Origin: Prolixibacter sp. NT017
Lineage (GTDB): Bacteria; Bacteroidota; Bacteroidia; Bacteroidales; Prolixibacteraceae
DNA length: 64,000 bases
Direction of reading: 5' to 3'
Assembly: GCF_009617875.1 (NCBI RefSeq)
Contig: NZ_BLAV01000001.1
Span: 2,480,001-2,544,000 of the forward strand
Shown here: positions 37,223 through 46,738 of the stretch, one piece after another
Layout: each line of letters begins with the position of its first letter
How positions within the stretch are numbered: position 1 is the first letter of the stretch
Translations under genes and position numbers: made by a program
Notes under the pieces: model-generated
Database searches by the model: none
What the model saw: the letters and a program-made list of their open reading frames with translations, nothing else
Told to the model about the DNA's origin: nothing

Positions 37223-39172
37223 ATGATAAAAATTACACTTCCGGATAATTCTGTTAAGGAATTCGAACCTGGGGTAACCGGCTTCGATATTGCCCGCTCC
37301 ATTAGTAACCGGCTGGCAAAGGATGTCCTGTCCATTTCGGTAAACGGGCAGGTTTGGGATTTGACGCGTCCGATTAACGAGGACGCCAGTATTAAGCTGC
37401 ATACCTGGGACGACCGCGAAGGAAAAGAAACATTCTGGCACTCATCGGCTCACCTGATGGCTGAGGCAATTGAATTCTTCTATCCGGGAACCAAGTTCGG
37501 AATTGGTCCGACTGTCGACAATGGTTTTTACTACGATGTTGACCTCCCCGACGGAAAAGTTCTTTCGGATAAGGATCTGCCGCAGATTGAGAAGAAAATG
37601 ATTGAATTGGCCCGCGAAAAGAATGACATTGTTCGTCAGGAAATTTCCAAGGCTGATGCACTGAAAAAATATACCGAAAAAGGCGACCCGTACAAACAGG
37701 AGCTGATTTCGGAGCTGGAGGATGGAACCATCACTCTTTACAACCAGGGTAATTTTACCGACCTCTGTCGTGGTCCGCACCTGCCGAATACAGGCTATAT
37801 TAAAGCGGTAAAACTGACCAGCATTGCCGGTGCGTACTGGCGTGGTGATGAGCACAACCAAATGCTGACACGTATTTATGGTATCACTTTCCCGAAGCAA
37901 AAAATGCTGGAGGAATACCTGGTAATGCTGGAGGAAGCCAAGAAACGTGACCACCGTAAGATTGGTAAAGAGATGGAACTGTTTACCTTCTCGCAACGTG
38001 TCGGACTGGGGCTGCCGCTGTGGTTACCGAAAGGTGCCATGCTGCGTGATCAGCTGGAGCAATTCCTGAAAAAGGTACAGAAGAAGTTCGGCTATGAACA
38101 GGTAATTACTCCCCATATTGGCGATGTAAATCTGTACAAAACTTCCGGTCACTTCCAGAAGTACGGTGCCGATTCGTTTCAGCCAATTCATACCCCAGCT
38201 GATGGAGAAGAGTATTTGCTGAAACCAATGAACTGCCCTCACCACTGTGAGATTTACAGCAGCAAACCGCATTCATACAAGGACCTTCCCGTTAGGATGG
38301 CTGAGTTTGGAACCGTTTACCGTTATGAGCAGAGCGGTGAGCTGCACGGATTGACCCGTGTGCGCGGTTTTACCCAGGATGACGCCCATATCTTCTGCCG
38401 TCCCGATCAGCTGAAGGAAGAATTCCTTAAGGTTATCGATATTATTTTTATTATATTTAAAGCTCTTGACTTTAAAGATTACACCGCTCAGATTTCACTC
38501 CGTGATCCGAAAAACACAGAAAAGTACATCGGCTCGGATGAAAACTGGGAAAAAGCGGAAAGTGCAATCATCGAAGCTTGCAACGAGAAGGGCTTGAATA
38601 CGGTTACCGAATTGGGAGAAGCCGCATTCTACGGCCCGAAGCTCGACTTTATGATCAAGGATGCGCTGGGACGAAGCTGGCAGTTGGGAACCATCCAGGT
38701 TGACTACAACCTGCCGGAACGCTTCGAACTGGAGTACATCGGTGCCGACGACAAACGTCACCGTCCGGTCATGATTCACCGGGCACCGTTCGGTTCGATG
38801 GAACGCTTTGTTGCCGTTCTTATTGAGCACACCGCAGGTAAATTCCCATTGTGGTTAACACCTGAGCAAGTGGTGATTTTGCCCATCAGCGAAAAGTATA
38901 ATGATTATGCGCAAAAAGTTTCAGAATCCTTAAATAATTCCGATATTCGCGCCATAATTGACGAACGTAACGAGAAGATTGGCAGGAAAATCCGTGACAA
39001 CGAGTTGAAACGTATTCCCTATCTTCTTATCGTTGGTGAAAAAGAGATGGAAGAAAATACGGTTTCCGTTCGCCGACAAGGTGAAGGCGACAAGGGAACT
39101 ATGCAACTTGACGAGTTCGCAAATTTTGTCAATAAAGAAGTTCGCGAACAATTGTCAGCCTTTTATAGTTAA
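37223..39172 (+). CDS. thrS: Threonine--tRNA ligase
   Basis: 649 residues from the ATG at 37223 ([14 protein letters not shown]), where the TGS domain begins. An editing/SAD domain follows ([14 protein letters not shown] at about 64-77; [12 protein letters not shown]), then the class II core with [10 protein letters not shown] (zinc cysteine), the [17 protein letters not shown] motif 2 region and the motif 3 segment [11 protein letters not shown], and the C-terminal anticodon-binding domain (from about 545). Full length, nothing missing. It charges tRNA-Thr in the cytoplasm and leads the thrS-infC-rpmI-rplT operon. Confidence 0.97.
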   Translation: MIKITLPDNSVKEFEPGVTGFDIARSISNRLAKDVLSISVNGQVWDLTRPINEDASIKLHTWDDREGKETFWHSSAHLMAEAIEFFYPGTKFGIGPTVDNGFYYDVDLPDGKVLSDKDLPQIEKKMIELAREKNDIVRQEISKADALKKYTEKGDPYKQELISELEDGTITLYNQGNFTDLCRGPHLPNTGYIKAVKLTSIAGAYWRGDEHNQMLTRIYGITFPKQKMLEEYLVMLEEAKKRDHRKIGKEMELFTFSQRVGLGLPLWLPKGAMLRDQLEQFLKKVQKKFGYEQVITPHIGDVNLYKTSGHFQKYGADSFQPIHTPADGEEYLLKPMNCPHHCEIYSSKPHSYKDLPVRMAEFGTVYRYEQSGELHGLTRVRGFTQDDAHIFCRPDQLKEEFLKVIDIIFIIFKALDFKDYTAQISLRDPKNTEKYIGSDENWEKAESAIIEACNEKGLNTVTELGEAAFYGPKLDFMIKDALGRSWQLGTIQVDYNLPERFELEYIGADDKRHRPVMIHRAPFGSMERFVAVLIEHTAGKFPLWLTPEQVVILPISEKYNDYAQKVSESLNNSDIRAIIDERNEKIGRKIRDNELKRIPYLLIVGEKEMEENTVSVRRQGEGDKGTMQLDEFANFVNKEVREQLSAFYS

Positions 39173-39190
39173 CCGTAATACTAATTAATC

Positions 39191-39200
39191 AAAGGAGGAT
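39191..39200 (+). promoter_or_regulatory. Strong Shine-Dalgarno site of infC
   Basis: AAAGGAGGAT precedes the proposed infC start by six to eight bases. It is the only near-perfect Shine-Dalgarno sequence noticed in the window, and it fixes the start at the non-standard codon that follows. Confidence 0.75.
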
Positions 39201-39206
39201 TTAGCC

Positions 39207-39764
39207 ATAGCAGTAAAAAGAGGCAGAGGCCCAAGGCCAAAAAGAGAAGACAAACTGAGTTTTCGGACGAATGAGCAAATTCGTGTTCCGGAAGTTCGCG
39301 TGGTAGGAGAAAATGTAGAAAATCCGGGAGTTTATCCCACCAGAGAGGCATTACGCATGGCTGATGCCATGGAACTTGACCTGGTGGAAATTTCCCCGAA
39401 AGCTGCGCCACCGGTTTGTCGAATCACCGATTATCAAAAGTTTCTTTATCAGCAGAAAAAGAAACAGAAGGAGTTGAAAGCCAAAGCAACGAAAATTGTT
39501 GTCAAAGAGATTCGTTTCGGTCCGAACACCGATGACCATGATTACAATTTCAAGCTGAAGCATGCAGAAAAATTCCTTCAGGAAGGTGCAAAGGTCAAAG
39601 CGTTTGTGTTTTTCAAAGGTCGCTCAATTCTTTTTAAAGAAAAGGGAGAAATTCTGTTATTGCGGTTTGCACAAGATCTGGAAGAGTTGGGTGCTGTAGA
39701 GCAGATGCCAAAACTCGAAGGAAAACGAATGACCATGTTTATTTCGCCTAAGAAGAAGAAGTAA
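39207..39764 (+). CDS. infC: Translation initiation factor IF-3
   Basis: Homology to IF-3 extends upstream of the first common start codon (GTG at 39300): the frame reads [14 protein letters not shown] then [18 protein letters not shown], which is ordinary IF-3 N-domain sequence. The only fitting start is ATA at 39207, just after a strong Shine-Dalgarno site; an in-frame stop lies at 39186. That gives 185 residues, close to E. coli IF-3 (180). The C-domain includes [18 protein letters not shown] and ends [10 protein letters not shown]. coli infC uses AUU as part of autoregulation, and a rare codon here fits that logic. It lies 34 bases after thrS. Confidence 0.92.
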   Translation: MAVKRGRGPRPKREDKLSFRTNEQIRVPEVRVVGENVENPGVYPTREALRMADAMELDLVEISPKAAPPVCRITDYQKFLYQQKKKQKELKAKATKIVVKEIRFGPNTDDHDYNFKLKHAEKFLQEGAKVKAFVFFKGRSILFKEKGEILLLRFAQDLEELGAVEQMPKLEGKRMTMFISPKKKK

Positions 39765-39788
39765 TTCGAATTTAAAGATTAGACTGTA

Positions 39789-39986
39789 ATGCCTAAGATG
39801 AAAACAAATCCCGGTGCTAAGAAGCGTTTCAAACTCACCGGGAGTGGAAAAATCAAAAGGAAGCACGCGTACAAAAGTCACATTCTGACAAAGAAAACGA
39901 CTAAGCAGAAGCGTAACCTCACTTACTGGGGTACTGTAGCCGACGTTGACAAGGCTGCCGTGAAGAAGCTTCTCGCAATGAAATAA
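39789..39986 (+). CDS. rpmI: 50S ribosomal protein L35
   Basis: 65 residues, the normal size, starting [15 protein letters not shown] and rich in lysine and arginine ([19 protein letters not shown]). It lies 24 bases after infC and is a component of the large ribosomal subunit. The operon order infC-rpmI-rplT is almost universal. Confidence 0.97.
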   Translation: MPKMKTNPGAKKRFKLTGSGKIKRKHAYKSHILTKKTTKQKRNLTYWGTVADVDKAAVKKLLAMK

Positions 39987-40097
39987 TGTATTTCATTCCT
40001 TTTGAACAGAGATAGAAAATATTAGTTACTAACCGGATGATGAGCAACTAAGTGGTTTTGAAACAATAGACCCGCCATTATTCAAATTGTAGAAATT

Positions 40098-40442
40098 ATG
40101 CCAAGATCAGTAAATCATGCGGCGTCGAGAGCACGTCGCAAGAAACTCCTGAGCGAAACCAGAGGTTACTTTGGTTCCAGGAAAAATGTCTGGACGGTTG
40201 CTAAAAACACATACGAGAAAGGTCTTCAGTATGCGTACCGTGACAGAAAGAAAAAGAAAAGCCACTTCCGCGCATTGTGGATTCAGCGTATCAACGCTGC
40301 TGCACGCGTAGAAGGACTCTCCTACTCACAGTTTATGGGTAAACTGAAAGCAGCTAACGTTGAAATCAATCGTAAGGCTCTGGCCGATTTGGCTATGAAC
40401 CACCCGGCTGCATTCACTGCCATTGTTGAGAAGGTAAAATAA
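40098..40442 (+). CDS. rplT: 50S ribosomal protein L20
   Basis: 114 residues starting [16 protein letters not shown], with the conserved [17 protein letters not shown] and [19 protein letters not shown] segments. It binds 23S rRNA and is needed for early large-subunit assembly. It is the last gene of the operon, separated from rpmI by 111 bases and followed by a terminator. In other bacteria L20 represses its own operon; I see no clear rRNA-like structure in the 111-base gap. Confidence 0.97.
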   Translation: MPRSVNHAASRARRKKLLSETRGYFGSRKNVWTVAKNTYEKGLQYAYRDRKKKKSHFRALWIQRINAAARVEGLSYSQFMGKLKAANVEINRKALADLAMNHPAAFTAIVEKVK

Positions 40443-40480
40443 ATTTTTTCAGATTAGGTGAAATAAACATTCAGATATAA

Positions 40481-40509
40481 AGGAAGCTCATTCAGAGTTT
40501 CCTTTTTTT
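40481..40509 (+). terminator. Terminator of the thrS-rplT operon
   Basis: GGAAGCTC and GAGTTTCC pair (one G-T) around ATTCA, followed by seven T. It lies about 40 bases after the rplT stop. Confidence 0.75.
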
Positions 40510-40613
40510 ATGGCATTCGCCGAAAAGAGTCTTCGGAATCTATCCCTCTTCTTCACGGTGCAAAACCATTCCTACCTTAACAATAATTCGCACCGGCTTT
40601 TCCTCAATAATCT

Positions 40614-40621
40614 TATATTTG
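40614..40621 (+). promoter_or_regulatory. Candidate -7 box of the dapB-lepB operon
   Basis: TATATTTG matches TAnnTTTG 43 bases upstream of the dapB ATG; a TTTT tract lies about 18 bases further upstream in place of a clear -33 TTG. Confidence 0.45.
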
Positions 40622-40664
40622 TAATTCTTGAAAAGGAATATACACCAATTCGATAAAATTTTAT

Positions 40665-41387
40665 ATGAAGATTGCGCTAATCGGTTACGGCAAAATGGGA
40701 AGAACAATTGAGGAGATTGCCATTAGCCGCGGCCACGAGATTGTCCTGAAAATTGATGTCAGCAACGGCGCCGATTTAACTGAGGAGAACCTGAAGAAAG
40801 CGGATGTTGCCATCGAGTTCACTACCCCCGATTCAGCTGTTGATAACTACCAATTGTGCTTTGCTGCCGGAGTTCCGGTAGTAAGTGGTACTACGGGTTG
40901 GCTTTCCCGCAGGAATGAAGTAGAAAATGCTTGTCAGGAAAAAGAAGGCTGTTTCTTCTATGCATCTAATTTCAGCATAGGCGTCAATCTGTTTTTCGAT
41001 TTGAATCGCAAACTGGCGCGAATGATGAATGCATTCGACCAGTACAATGTGAGCATGACTGAAGTTCATCATACGCACAAGCTCGACGCACCGAGTGGTA
41101 CAGCTATTTCCCTGGCTGAAGACATCATCCGTGAGGTCAAACGGGTCGATTCCTGGACCATCGATGAGCCGAAATCAATTACCGAATTACCCATCGAAGC
41201 CATTCGCGAAGGCGAAGTACCCGGCATACACACAGTTAAATACGATTCCGAAGTCGATTACATCGAAATTACCCACAGCGCCAAAAGTCGCAAGGGATTT
41301 GCCCTGGGTGCTGTGCTGGCCGCTGAGTTTTGCCAGGGCCGGAAAGGCATTTTGTCAATGAAAAACCTGCTCGACGAAATGGCTTAA
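40665..41387 (+). CDS. dapB: 4-hydroxy-tetrahydrodipicolinate reductase
   Basis: 240 residues. The N-terminal Rossmann motif is GYGKMG (8-13), with EFTTPDSA and SGTTGW in the nucleotide-binding half. EVHHTHKLDAPSGTA (about 132-146) is the DapB signature with the catalytic His-His and Lys. It reduces the dihydrodipicolinate precursor in lysine and diaminopimelate synthesis. It leads a run with the two lepB genes, 47 bases before the first, as in other Bacteroidales. Confidence 0.95.
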   Translation: MKIALIGYGKMGRTIEEIAISRGHEIVLKIDVSNGADLTEENLKKADVAIEFTTPDSAVDNYQLCFAAGVPVVSGTTGWLSRRNEVENACQEKEGCFFYASNFSIGVNLFFDLNRKLARMMNAFDQYNVSMTEVHHTHKLDAPSGTAISLAEDIIREVKRVDSWTIDEPKSITELPIEAIREGEVPGIHTVKYDSEVDYIEITHSAKSRKGFALGAVLAAEFCQGRKGILSMKNLLDEMA

Positions 41388-41434
41388 AATGCTATTGAAA
41401 CACATCATATTCTGTAAGATAAACACACTTTCGA

Positions 41435-42775
41435 ATGAGAAGTATTCTGACAAACAAATGGTTTAAATTCGCCGTCGTAGCCGTATTGTACACCCTGTGG
41501 GTTATTTGGCTCGGTATTTACTGGTGGTTCTTCGGCCTCATCGTTATTTTCGATATCTACATCACCAAAAAAGTACACTGGGCTTTCTGGAAAAAGAAAG
41601 ATCCACCCGGAGGCAAGCAGACCAAGACTGTTGAATGGATTGACGCCATTATTTTCGCAGTCATTGCAGCATCCTTTATCCGGATGTTTTTCATCGAGGC
41701 CTACACGATTCCCACCTCTTCCATGGAGAAAACCATGCTGGTAGGCGATTACCTCTTTGTTAGTAAAACGGCTTACGGACCGAAACTTCCCAATACCCCC
41801 ATTTCGTTCCCGTTCGTGCATCACACCATGCCGCTGACGAAAACAGTGAAATCGTATTCTGATGCCATCCAGTGGAAATATCACCGCTTAAAGGGATTTG
41901 GCCATGTGAAACGCAACGACGTGGTGGTTTTCAACTTCCCGGAAGGCGATACAGTCGCTGTCAACATGCAGGCCCAAAGCTACTACCAGTTAGTCAGAAT
42001 GTACGGTCGCGACCGGGTTTGGCACGACAAACGTACTTTCGGCGATATTATTTATCGCCCAATCGACAAACGTGAGAATTACATCAAGCGTTGTGTGGCC
42101 ATTTCAGGCGACTCGCTGAAAATTGTCAATGGCCAGGTTTACATTAACGGCAAACCGCAAATTGTCATTCCCGGCCTTCAGTACGATTATATTGTTACCA
42201 CCGATGGAACTGCCATCAATCCGGAGGCACTCGATCGCTTGCACATTTCGAAGGCCGACCGGCATCGAAACGGTGCTCAGTATATGTTCCCGCTGACTGA
42301 AGAGAATGTCGCAAAGCTGAAGAAATTCAGTAATGTGATTTCCGTTGAACGAATGAATATGCCGGCAGGGCGCCCCGATCCGAATATTTTCCCATTCGAT
42401 CCGAAGGACTATCCCTGGAATGTCGATAATTTCGGCCCGATTTGGATTCCCAAGAAAGGAGCAACCGTTCATCTGACACTGAAGGATCTTCCGTTCTATC
42501 GTCGGATTATCCGTGTTTACGAGAAGAATAAACTGGCCGTAAAGGACAGCACGATTTACATCAACGATAAACCGGCTGATTCTTACACGTTCCACATGGA
42601 TTACTACTGGATGATGGGTGATAACCGCCACAATTCGGCAGACTCACGTTACTGGGGATTTGTGCCGGAGGACCACATTGTAGGTAAAGCATCGTTCATC
42701 TGGCTGTCGCTCGATAAAGACAAGTCGTTCCCGGCCAACATTCGCTGGAACCGATTCTTCAAGAAAGTAAAATAA
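41435..42775 (+). CDS. lepB: Signal peptidase I (first of a tandem pair)
   Basis: 446 residues. Two N-terminal hydrophobic segments (about 12-44) and a third at 69-88 precede the periplasmic catalytic domain. Ser96 in PTSSMEKT and Lys218 in ENYIKRCVA form the catalytic dyad; MMGDNRHNSADSRYWG is the conserved box E region. The protein is longer than E. coli LepB (324) because of a large insert between boxes D and E (about 225-390). It removes signal peptides of exported proteins. A close paralogue follows 276 bases downstream, with a terminator between, so the two can be regulated separately. Confidence 0.93.
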   Translation: MRSILTNKWFKFAVVAVLYTLWVIWLGIYWWFFGLIVIFDIYITKKVHWAFWKKKDPPGGKQTKTVEWIDAIIFAVIAASFIRMFFIEAYTIPTSSMEKTMLVGDYLFVSKTAYGPKLPNTPISFPFVHHTMPLTKTVKSYSDAIQWKYHRLKGFGHVKRNDVVVFNFPEGDTVAVNMQAQSYYQLVRMYGRDRVWHDKRTFGDIIYRPIDKRENYIKRCVAISGDSLKIVNGQVYINGKPQIVIPGLQYDYIVTTDGTAINPEALDRLHISKADRHRNGAQYMFPLTEENVAKLKKFSNVISVERMNMPAGRPDPNIFPFDPKDYPWNVDNFGPIWIPKKGATVHLTLKDLPFYRRIIRVYEKNKLAVKDSTIYINDKPADSYTFHMDYYWMMGDNRHNSADSRYWGFVPEDHIVGKASFIWLSLDKDKSFPANIRWNRFFKKVK

Positions 42776-42796
42776 TTGTTTATCAATATTCAGACC

Positions 42797-42828
42797 AAGC
42801 CGGTACCTTAAGTACCGGCTTTTTTTTG
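42797..42828 (+). terminator. Terminator between the two signal peptidase genes
   Basis: AAGCCGGTAC pairs with GTACCGGCTT around a five-base loop, followed by eight T. It is 20 bases after the first lepB stop. Confidence 0.85.
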
Positions 42829-43051
42829 CCTAAACCTCTCGTATTTTTTCGTTATAAATAAGTGATTATCAAATCCACCGATTAGAGAACTTACACTAAA
42901 AAATGCGCTCTTTTGTAATTCCGGAGGCTGAGTAAATACCAATTTGATAAAACAGTCATTTGGCATTTCACACATGGAGCGATTCCCTGAGACGAAATAA
43001 TGCACAAATAACATCAACCACTCTTGACTCAAGAGATAAACAGATTTTCGA

Positions 43052-44395
43052 ATGAGAAATATTCTGACAAACAAATGGTTCAAATTTAGTTTTGTAGCTG
43101 CCGTTTATATCTTGTGGGTAATCTGGCTTGGCATATACTGGTGGTTCCTCGGCCTCATTGTCATTTTCGATATCTACGTCACGCAAAAAGTGCACTGGGC
43201 TTTTTGGAAAAAGAAAAATCCACCGGGAGGAAAACAGACCAAGGTAATCGAATGGGTCGATGCCATCATTTTTGCAGTTATTGCGGCCACTTTTATTCGC
43301 ACATTCTTTATCCAGGCCTATACCATTCCCTCTTCTTCCATGGAAAAAAGCATGTTGGTTGGCGACTACCTTTTCGTCAGCAAAGTAGCTTATGGCCCCA
43401 GGATGCCGATTACGCCGGTTTCTTTTCCTTTTGTTCAGCATACGATGCCATTAACTCAATCTGTGAAATCTTTTTCTGATGCCATTCAATGGAAATATCG
43501 CCGCTTAAAGGGTTTTGGCCACGTAAAACGAAATGACGTTGTTGTATTCAATTTCCCGGAAGGTGACACCGTTGCCGTGAAAATGCAACTGGAAACAAGT
43601 TATTACCAGTTGGTCAGAAGCTATGGGCGCCAACGGGTACGGACTGACAAACGTGCTTTCGGCGACATTATTTACCGCCCGGTAGACAAGCGCGAGAATT
43701 ACATCAAGCGTTGTGTAGCTATATCGGGAGATTCACTGAAGATTGTGGATGGTCAGGTTTTTGTTAACGGGAAACCGCAAAAAGCGATTTCCGGGCTACA
43801 ATACAACTATGTTGTAACAACCAACGGAACGGCCATTAACCCGGAAGCACTCGATCGTTTGCACATTTCAAAAGCAGACCGGCACCGAAATGGTGCTCAG
43901 TACATGTTTCCGCTAACGGACGAAGACGTTAAGAAGCTAAAGAAGTTCACGAATGTGATTTCCGTTAAACGAATGAATACACCTGAGGGGAATCCAGACC
44001 CGAATATTTTTCCCTTCGACCCGAAAGATTATCCCTGGAAGGTCGACAATTTCGGCCCGATATGGATTCCCAAAAAAGGAGCGACCATCAATCTCTCATT
44101 GAAAAACCTTACGCTCTACCGCCGTATTATTCGTGTTTACGAGAAAAATAAATTGGCCGTAAAGGACAGCACCATTTACATCAACGATCAACCAGCAGAC
44201 TCTTACACGTTCCATATGAATTACTACTGGATGATGGGTGATAACCGGGACGATTCAGCTGATTCTCGTTACTGGGGATTTGTGCCGGAGAATCATATTG
44301 TCGGTGAAGCGTCTTTTGTCTGGTTGTCGCTCGACAAAGACAAGCCGTTCCCGGCCAACATCCGCTGGAACCGCTTCTTTAAAAAGGTGAGATAA
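43052..44395 (+). CDS. lepB: Signal peptidase I (second of a tandem pair)
   Basis: 447 residues, closely similar along its whole length to the preceding gene. Ser96 in PSSSMEKS and Lys219 in ENYIKRCVA are kept, as is MMGDNRDDSADSRYWG; here the usual DDSxDSR replaces HNSADSR, making this copy closer to the general family. The 19 bases before the ATG are also conserved between the copies (GATAAACA, TTTTCGA), which shows that the duplication included the leader. Both copies look functional. Whether they differ in substrate is unknown. Confidence 0.93.
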   Translation: MRNILTNKWFKFSFVAAVYILWVIWLGIYWWFLGLIVIFDIYVTQKVHWAFWKKKNPPGGKQTKVIEWVDAIIFAVIAATFIRTFFIQAYTIPSSSMEKSMLVGDYLFVSKVAYGPRMPITPVSFPFVQHTMPLTQSVKSFSDAIQWKYRRLKGFGHVKRNDVVVFNFPEGDTVAVKMQLETSYYQLVRSYGRQRVRTDKRAFGDIIYRPVDKRENYIKRCVAISGDSLKIVDGQVFVNGKPQKAISGLQYNYVVTTNGTAINPEALDRLHISKADRHRNGAQYMFPLTDEDVKKLKKFTNVISVKRMNTPEGNPDPNIFPFDPKDYPWKVDNFGPIWIPKKGATINLSLKNLTLYRRIIRVYEKNKLAVKDSTIYINDQPADSYTFHMNYYWMMGDNRDDSADSRYWGFVPENHIVGEASFVWLSLDKDKPFPANIRWNRFFKKVR

Positions 44396-44420
44396 CGCCC
44401 CTATTCATATTCATTCTTGG

Positions 44421-44451
44421 AAAAGCCGGTATATTATTTGCTGGCTTTTTT
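44421..44451 (+). terminator. Terminator after the second lepB
   Basis: AAAAGCCGG and CTGGCTTTTT pair (with one G-T) around an AT-rich loop and end in a T-run, 26 bases after the stop. Confidence 0.7.
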
Positions 44452-44472
44452 ATATCCTAATTTATCTGACAA

Positions 44473-44970
44473 ATGAAAAAAGCACAACCAATCCTAATTT
44501 TTCTTTGCTGCCTCCTGATATTGTACAGTTGCTCCACCGGGCAATACATTCATGATACCGCAAGTATCGAACGACAAAAAGAAATGCACCGGAAAAGAAC
44601 CGGCATCAACGTAGGCGATGTGGCTTTGCAGATGCTCAACATTGTTACACTGGCTTCATTGAATTTGGATATGGAACCGGAAACGACTCCCCGCTCCTTT
44701 AAACGAATCAAACTCTATAATCACTCCAACGATACCATGAAGGTGAACCTGGTAACCAATGTTTTCTGGTCGGATGACGAGTACAACGACATCCTCGACA
44801 TCCGGATTCCGCCGAAACAACACACACGTTTAATGGTGCCGCTGGGAGCCGATTACAACATCTATTTTCATGACTCGGATGAGGAAAAGGACGAAATGAT
44901 AACCATCAATACTGCAGATTTTAAACGAGTAGGCCTGACACCGGGAATGACGCTCACCGGAGAAAAATAA
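44473..44970 (+). CDS. Lipoprotein of unknown function
   Basis: 165 residues with a lipoprotein signal (LILYSC, lipid Cys20). The mature part has a charged segment (IERQKEMHRKRTG), a short hydrophobic stretch (VALQMLNIVTLASLNLDM) and a beta-rich C-terminal half (FKRIKLYNHSNDTMKVNLV, RIPPKQHTRLMVPLGADYNIYF) that looks like a small beta-sandwich. No family recognised. It follows lepB after a terminator, so it probably has its own promoter, and precedes the LapA-domain gene by 74 bases. Confidence 0.7.
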   Translation: MKKAQPILIFLCCLLILYSCSTGQYIHDTASIERQKEMHRKRTGINVGDVALQMLNIVTLASLNLDMEPETTPRSFKRIKLYNHSNDTMKVNLVTNVFWSDDEYNDILDIRIPPKQHTRLMVPLGADYNIYFHDSDEEKDEMITINTADFKRVGLTPGMTLTGEK

Positions 44971-45044
44971 TTGACAGAGAACCATTCTTCTTTTATCAGC
45001 TAAGCGGAAAACTGTATCTTAGAGTAACGAAAAACTCTTGAATT

Positions 45045-45404
45045 ATGCAGCGTGGTTTAGTCACCGGACTCATACTCGGAATTATACTGGTTGTTTTTGC
45101 TCTGCAAAATGCCATCAGCGTTTCCGTAAAATTTTTGATTTGGCAAATACCGGAAATTCCTCTGGTTTTGCTTCTTTTGTCGGCAATTTTAATTGGCGTG
45201 GTGTTAAGTGCCTTGTCCAGTTATCCGGCCAAACAACGTTTGAGAAAGGATAACCGCCAACTAAAAGAACGCATTGACGAACTGGAAGAACAGTTGCTGG
45301 AGTACCGCCAGGATTTGGAAGACCTGGAACAGGAAGAACAGAAAAAGAGAGATGAGGGCGACCTGATTCGCGGCGATTCCAACAGTACATTCTTCGACGA
45401 TTAA
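45045..45404 (+). CDS. LapA/DUF1049-domain membrane protein
   Basis: 119 residues. Two membrane segments (about 5-24 and 38-60) flank the conserved short loop ALQNAISVSVKFLIWQIPEIPL, which is the LapA pattern, followed by a basic stretch and a coiled coil (RLRKDNRQLKERIDELEEQL to about 105). LapA-type proteins work with LapB in E. coli to control LPS synthesis; no lapB is in view, so the role here is inferred only from the family. The next gene starts 13 bases after its stop. Confidence 0.8.
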   Translation: MQRGLVTGLILGIILVVFALQNAISVSVKFLIWQIPEIPLVLLLLSAILIGVVLSALSSYPAKQRLRKDNRQLKERIDELEEQLLEYRQDLEDLEQEEQKKRDEGDLIRGDSNSTFFDD

Positions 45405-45417
45405 CGAATATTTTCCA

Positions 45418-46068
45418 ATGACCGAAACACATACTGCTTTACTTTCCACAGCTTACCTGGGACCTGTACAGTATTATTCAAAACTGCTTCGTTACCCCGA
45501 AATAATTATTGAACAACACGAGAACTACCCAAAACAAACGTACCGCAATCGCTGCCGGATTTTAGGTGGAAACGGACCACTGACACTAAGCATCCCGGTT
45601 GACAAAGGCCCGGAGCTAAAAGTAAAAACCAAAGATGTCCGCATTGCTACCGCAGAAGATTGGCAACGACTTCACTGGCGGACCATCGTTTCGGCTTATA
45701 ACAACTCTCCTTTTTTCCCTTTTTACCAGGATGAACTGGCCCCGTTTTTTCACGAAAAGAAATGGAAATACCTGTTAGATTTCAATTTGGAGATACAGGA
45801 AAAAGTGATGGAATTGCTGGAAATAGATGTTCAGATTAAACTGTCGACTGAGTTCATAAAAGAGGAAACGGAAGATATGCTCGATTTGCGCGAGGTAATC
45901 CATCCTAAAAAACGAAGAAGCAAACCAGACCCACACTTTTCTCCTGAGCCCTACACGCAGGTATTTGAAGAAAAATTCGAATTTCAGCCCAACCTGTCTG
46001 TTATCGATTTACTATTCAACGAGGGCCCCGAATCATTGAGTATTCTGGAGGAGTGTTTTAAGGAATAG
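45418..46068 (+). CDS. WbqC-like family protein
   Basis: 216 residues. LLSTAYLGPVQYYSKLL at the N-terminus, TYRNRCRILGGNGPLTLSIPV, the central DWQRLHWRTIVSAYNNSPFFPFYQDEL and LLFNEGPESLSIL at the C-terminus are the conserved blocks of the WbqC-like family. The family occurs in O-antigen clusters and, in Bacteroidales, as a single gene near lepB; its biochemical activity is not established. Cytoplasmic, 13 bases after the LapA-domain gene. Confidence 0.85.
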   Translation: MTETHTALLSTAYLGPVQYYSKLLRYPEIIIEQHENYPKQTYRNRCRILGGNGPLTLSIPVDKGPELKVKTKDVRIATAEDWQRLHWRTIVSAYNNSPFFPFYQDELAPFFHEKKWKYLLDFNLEIQEKVMELLEIDVQIKLSTEFIKEETEDMLDLREVIHPKKRRSKPDPHFSPEPYTQVFEEKFEFQPNLSVIDLLFNEGPESLSILEECFKE

Positions 46069-46082
46069 ATGTAAGTGAAGGC

Positions 46083-46526
46083 CTAGATTACCTCCATCAC
46101 AAATTTCTGAATAATTTCGCGGTGATCGAAGGCCATTTCCGGTAACGAAATAATGGGAAACCATTCGGCTTCCAGGGCATCGTCGCCACCTTTCACCGGA
46201 ACAGGTTCGGGAATCTGCCCCGTAAATACCACCGAAATCGTACGGGCCCGCGGGTCCCGATCGACAGCATCGAAGGTATAAAACTGCTTCAGCGCCACAC
46301 CGGTTAAAGCGGTTTCCTCTTCAAGCTCCCTTTGACAAGATTCGGCCAGCGTTTCGTCCATATTCACAAACCCTCCGGGCAACGCCCATTTTCCCTCAAA
46401 AGGATATGCTTTTCGACGAATAAGCAGCACCCACTGCTCGCCGTTACGTTCTGCTGTTACTATGGCATCAACTGTTATTGCCGGCCGGGGATATTGATAA
46501 GTGTAGGACATATAATTACAAAACAT
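46083..46526 (-). CDS. NUDIX hydrolase
   Basis: 147 residues from the first ATG, or 142 from the internal one at 46511. The Nudix box runs from GGFVNMDETLAESCQ into RELEEETAL (about residues 51-74) with all the metal-binding glutamates. The N-terminal VDAIVTAERNGEQWVLLIRRK resembles the sugar-nucleotide/ADP-ribose type of pyrophosphatase; the substrate is not certain. It is convergent with the WbqC-like gene, stops 15 bases apart and no terminator in between. Confidence 0.88.
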   Translation of the reverse strand: MFCNYMSYTYQYPRPAITVDAIVTAERNGEQWVLLIRRKAYPFEGKWALPGGFVNMDETLAESCQRELEEETALTGVALKQFYTFDAVDRDPRARTISVVFTGQIPEPVPVKGGDDALEAEWFPIISLPEMAFDHREIIQKFVMEVI

Positions 46527-46630
46527 TACTTTGAGAGCAATTCATCATATTTACTTATGCGAACTACTCTCTGCTACAAATAATCCAAACGCAACAAAGA
46601 TTCAAAAAAATTCCGCCATCTCATCATTGC

Positions 46631-46723
46631 TCACTCCTCTTTTTTCTTTTGGGAATAAAGCCAGATTAAATAAGCCACAATAACAATGGCTAAGATGTAT
46701 CCGATGAAATGCAAATGGCTCAT
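46631..46723 (-). CDS. Possible 30-residue single-span membrane protein
   Basis: ATG at 46721-46723, TGA at 46631-46633. The product, MSHLHFIGYILAIVIVAYLI plus WLYSQKKKEE, is a clean membrane helix with a lysine-rich tail, the form of many real small membrane proteins. It starts 15 bases after the stop of the NlpC/P60 gene on the same strand and could be co-transcribed with it. No homologue is known to me, and no clear ribosome-binding site is seen. Confidence 0.45.
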   Translation of the reverse strand: MSHLHFIGYILAIVIVAYLIWLYSQKKKEE

Positions 46724-46738
46724 AAAATTCGAATTTAA

